From positions 4,423,389-4,487,388 of the forward strand of contig NC_061864.1 of NCBI RefSeq assembly GCF_907164915.1: a DNA stretch of 64,000 nt, in the 5' to 3' direction. The position numbers and the translations under genes were made by a program. The stretch comes from Impatiens glandulifera. Its lineage: Eukaryota; Streptophyta; Magnoliopsida; Ericales; Balsaminaceae. The notes under the pieces are model-generated. The model had not been told where the DNA came from, did no database searches, and worked only from the letters and a program-made list of their open reading frames with translations. Of this stretch, positions 61,135-64,000 are shown one piece after another. The first letter of the stretch is position 1. Each line of letters opens with the position of its first letter.

Positions 61135-61774
61135 TTGGATTGATAATCTATGAAGAAAATCATGTCCTTTGAGAAAGATTTTTTTGCAGATCAAGTCAGG
61201 CAAGTGATCGAATGGAATTCATTTAGGGGCAGCTATTGGTGAAGAAGACACATATATATATATAATAGTGATGAGATCTGTGTGATATGTATAAGTTGCT
61301 ATTGAGAGGACAATGCACATATATATGTCCACTCTTTCTGAACAATAATAATAATAATAAACAATCTTTTTTTTTTTTTAGCTCTTTTTTGTTTGTTTAT
61401 GGATTGGTATCTCGTAAATAACAAATACGCTCTCTTTTTTAAGTGAGAATCAAATATAGATCTTTTAAATAAAAAGCTTATAGAAATAGAAATTTCAACT
61501 TAATGAACATGAATACAGAAAATGAAGGAACCCAATAGGGAAAAGGATGGGTGGATAATATAATTTTTTTTATTTTGTAAATCATGCAAGTTCAAGGGAA
61601 TTAATGACGTTCTTTTTATTTGAGATCATATTTGAATACCTTGCACAAGTTAAAGGACATATATGATATTTTGTTGTCTTTTTACTTGGACGACGACGAC
61701 GATAACTGAAAGAAGAAGCTGCTAAAGTTCCAAGGCTGATCGGATCAAAATTGAAATCGGCTTCTCGAGGTGCA
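61135..61774. other. Short spacer between the O-fucosyltransferase and WD40 genes
   Basis: 3' untranslated sequence with a TAA-type run at 61345-61361 and a T-run near 61368. The last 100 bases before 61775 form the leader of the WD40 gene, with a GACGACGACGACGA run at 61690-61704. Only about 640 bp separates two same-strand genes. Confidence 0.5.
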
Positions 61775-62197
61775 ATGCAAGGGGGATCTACCGGCGTCGG
61801 TTATGGTCTTAAGTACCAGGTTCACGATCTATCTCTCAAAAACACTTTGGAAACTTAATTTGGATTCTGATTTTAGTTTTGGCTTCAACAGGCTAGATGT
61901 ATTGCAGATGTCAAAGCAGATACAGATCACACCAGTTTCATTGCTGGGACTCTAAGTCTCAAAGAAGAGAATGAGGTTCTTCTTCGTTTCCTCTTTGACC
62001 ACTTTTTTAAAGCTTATTTGTTTACATTTTGGTCAGATTTTCATACGATGACGATCTATCTCAGGTACATTTGATCAGACTAGCGTCAGGTGGAACAGAG
62101 CTAGTATGCGAGGGTCTATTTTCGCACCCTAACGAAATATGGGATCTCGCTTCTTGCCCCTTCGACCAGCGCATTTTCTCCACCGTCTTCTCTACTG
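61775..62197 (+). CDS. WD40-repeat protein (EIPR1/DWA2 type), first three exons only
   Basis: Exons 61775-61819, 61892-61975 and 62064-62197 join in phase to give MQGGSTGVGYGLKYQARCIA, then DVKADTDHTSFIAGTLSLKE, then VHLIRLASGGTELVCEGLFS and HPNEIWDLASCPFDQRIFST. This is the N-terminus of the plant TSSC1/EIPR1-like WD40 family. Arabidopsis members are At1g20540 and At1g76260, the latter named DWA2, a DDB1-CUL4 substrate receptor. The third exon ends in a partial codon at a GT donor. I could not find the next exon in the remaining 1.8 kb, so the gene either continues beyond 64000 across a long intron or is broken by an insertion. Animal EIPR1 works with GARP/EARP in endosomal transport. Confidence 0.85.
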
Positions 62198-64000
62198 GTA
62201 AAGTGTCGGTTGTTTGGTTACATTTTCCATGATTCGAGAAAACGTATATGTAGATATCTAGTTTGTGCAGATTAAAGTAGCAATAGCTGAGATCATTGTG
62301 GTAACATAAATTTCTGTGCAAATTCATTCTTTCTGATGCTGTTAGTTGCTTACATGATGCAATTGCTGCAGTTTATCCATTTTTGTGAAAGTAGTACTAG
62401 TTAAGGTAAGGTAGAGCGATGCTTACCTTACCATATTAAATTGTGAAATGTTAATCTATTAAATATTTTTGTATGGAAATACTAAAGTTTGTGTTAATTA
62501 AGTTGTAGTGAAATAGACTTTTTTAAATACAAACAATGTGATCAAATAAAAGATGGGGAAAGAGAGATCAAATCAAAGATGGGGGGAATGGGGAAAGTCT
62601 GAGCTTTACGAAGATTATCCATATTTGGTTGGTAAGAAGCTTAAAGCCCTGTCATATCAAAAGGCGCTTGTGTAGCCTATGTCAAATTTCTGACCTCTTT
62701 CATAAGACCCAGGACCTAGCCTTGTGTGTAAGAAACCATTTTTTTTGTTCGGGTAGCTTGCCTTAGTCTAGTTAAAGTGAAGCAAGTGTTGTAAATCTTA
62801 AAGTGCAAGTGCTCTTGTGACAAAATCCTTTTAGTAAGTGAAGGTGCTTTCTTGACAAAATCCTTTTAGTAAGTGTGGGATCTTATGAATAGCCCGAATT
62901 TCCTAGCCACAAGGTTTCCCTTTCAATGTTTTAAAGCTAGAATTGTAGTTCTAGTTCTGGAAGCAAAGCCAAGTTCTATCTCTAGTTCACAATCCTGATG
63001 TTCTCAAGGTGTTTGTTAGGGAACTCTTTTGTTCATAAGTTAGGGTTTCTTTCTCTTGACGCTTTCGTGTATTCACCTTTGTTTCCGAAAGAATGTTCTT
63101 CCTCTAGCCTATCCACACTTCAATCCGGTGATCAGAAATCATCACCGGGAGGACATGAGGCCAATATTGGAGGTTATGTTCAAATACCAATCAAAACCAA
63201 CGAACCACTAAAGCATTCTCAACTTGAAAACCAAATAAAACAAAAATCATCCATCTCAATCTTTATCTGCACAGAAACTGGGATTTCATCCACCTTTAAG
63301 TCTGAAATAGACCACTCGTCAACCTTATTCTCATCCCTAATTTTGGCTTAACTTTCACATCACATGAGAGTGTTATTGTTCATTTTCAAGCTTTGACTTT
63401 GTCTTCTTCTATATGCTTTCTCAAGTCCTTTTCTCCCATCATCAAAAGTTCACACGTTTTTTTCTTAGCCGAACACCTTATCTCCTTCATGCATTACCCG
63501 CTCTAGAAGCCATATTCTTAAAACACTCACTAGACAATTGACTTTTTCTTGCAACTTATATATCTGCGGGTATATATCTGCGGGTATATACACACACACA
63601 CACACATAGACAGAGAAATGGTTGACGTATTATTCGTAATCATGTGAAATGCATAGAATTACCAGAAATGTGCTTATATTTTAAGGCTGCTTATAAGTGA
63701 CAAAGTACATGTGAATTACATCGTTATCATTGGCAAATATGATTGCAGACTATATTCTTCATTCTAGGCATGATAATGAGCCTATTTGGTAAATCCGAAT
63801 CGGTACAGATGTGTACTTTTGTGTTTTAATTTAAATTGAAAAATAGTTATAAGATGTTTACTATGTTAGAGCTTTAACTGAGATTCAAGGATGTTCCCAA
63901 ATAAGGTTAATAATTCCACTTTTGACTGGTTCCCTGATGAGCTTAATGACACAATGATGTGAGATGAGATGCCAGTTCTTGTACTATATTGGCCATATGA
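62198..64000. other. Long third intron of the WD40 gene (or insertion), no exon recognised
   Basis: Contains a two-copy direct repeat CTTGTGACAAAATCCTTTTAGTAAGTG / CTTGACAAAATCCTTTTAGTAAGTG at about 62814-62876. It also has a doubled TATATCTGCGGG word at 63559-63584 next to a (CA)n run at 63590-63606. A plus-strand ORF of 117 codons at 62998-63351 has unremarkable composition and no family I recognise. Parts may be transposon-derived, but no terminal repeats were paired. Confidence 0.4.

Noticed and set aside
62998..63351. 117-codon ORF in the WD40 gene's third intron
   Set aside because: Not rejected as sequence, but no domain, splice continuity with the WD40 exons or family could be supported, so not called as a gene.

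Overview
The window is AT-rich nuclear DNA from a flowering plant, almost certainly a eudicot. The evidence is GT-AG introned genes for plastid, peroxisomal and secretory proteins, long AT-rich intergenic stretches, (TA)n microsatellites, LINEs, a Helitron-like end, MITEs and SINE-like fragments. No tRNA, rRNA, CRISPR or prokaryotic operon is visible. The species cannot be named from sequence alone.

Layout, left to right. The 3' end of a BTB/POZ + discoidin-domain gene (about 80-956, +) is followed by a decayed LINE (1186-2660, +). Next come a divergent plastid 1,4-alpha-glucan branching enzyme of the BE1/EMB2729 type (3600-12636, +, 15 exons), dolichol-phosphate mannosyltransferase subunit 1 (13627-14904, +, 8 exons) and a small basic plant-specific protein (16479-17243, -). 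About 11.7 kb of gene-poor repeats follows: tandem arrays, a MITE nested in a TA microsatellite, a Helitron-like family with tRNA-like segments, a decayed LINE on the minus strand, SINE-like fragments and a duplicated promoter segment. Then come a peroxisomal acyl-activating enzyme ending in SKL (28961-30959, +) and a membrane-anchored M14 zinc carboxypeptidase (31906-34321, +). A second repeat block (34.3-42.4 kb) holds two copies of one TIR element and a 2.3-kb foldback element with arms of about 0.9 kb. The last part carries a 14-exon PPR-like gene (42532-51629, +), a plastid DUF760 protein (53331-55636, -), an O-fucosyltransferase-family protein (57239-61134, +) and the first three exons of a WD40 gene (61775 onward, +), which leaves the window unfinished.

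The genes are ordinary housekeeping genes and do not form one pathway: starch/glucan metabolism, ER glycosylation donor synthesis, peroxisomal acyl-CoA formation, secretory peptidase, organelle PPR, Golgi glycosyltransferase, WD40 trafficking or ubiquitin adaptor. From memory, DPMS1, the AAE, the PPR-like gene, the O-fucosyltransferase and the WD40 gene correspond to a gene set sitting together in Arabidopsis chromosome 1 in two homeologous blocks (At1g20540-At1g20575 and At1g76260-At1g76290). The window therefore looks like a conserved ancestral block. I found no clear new biological system. The most unusual structures are the foldback element with its gene-like central fragment and the Helitron-like/tRNA-like repeat family.

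All exon boundaries were worked out by hand from GT/AG sites, reading-frame continuity and family resemblance, so individual edges can be off by a base or by a small exon.
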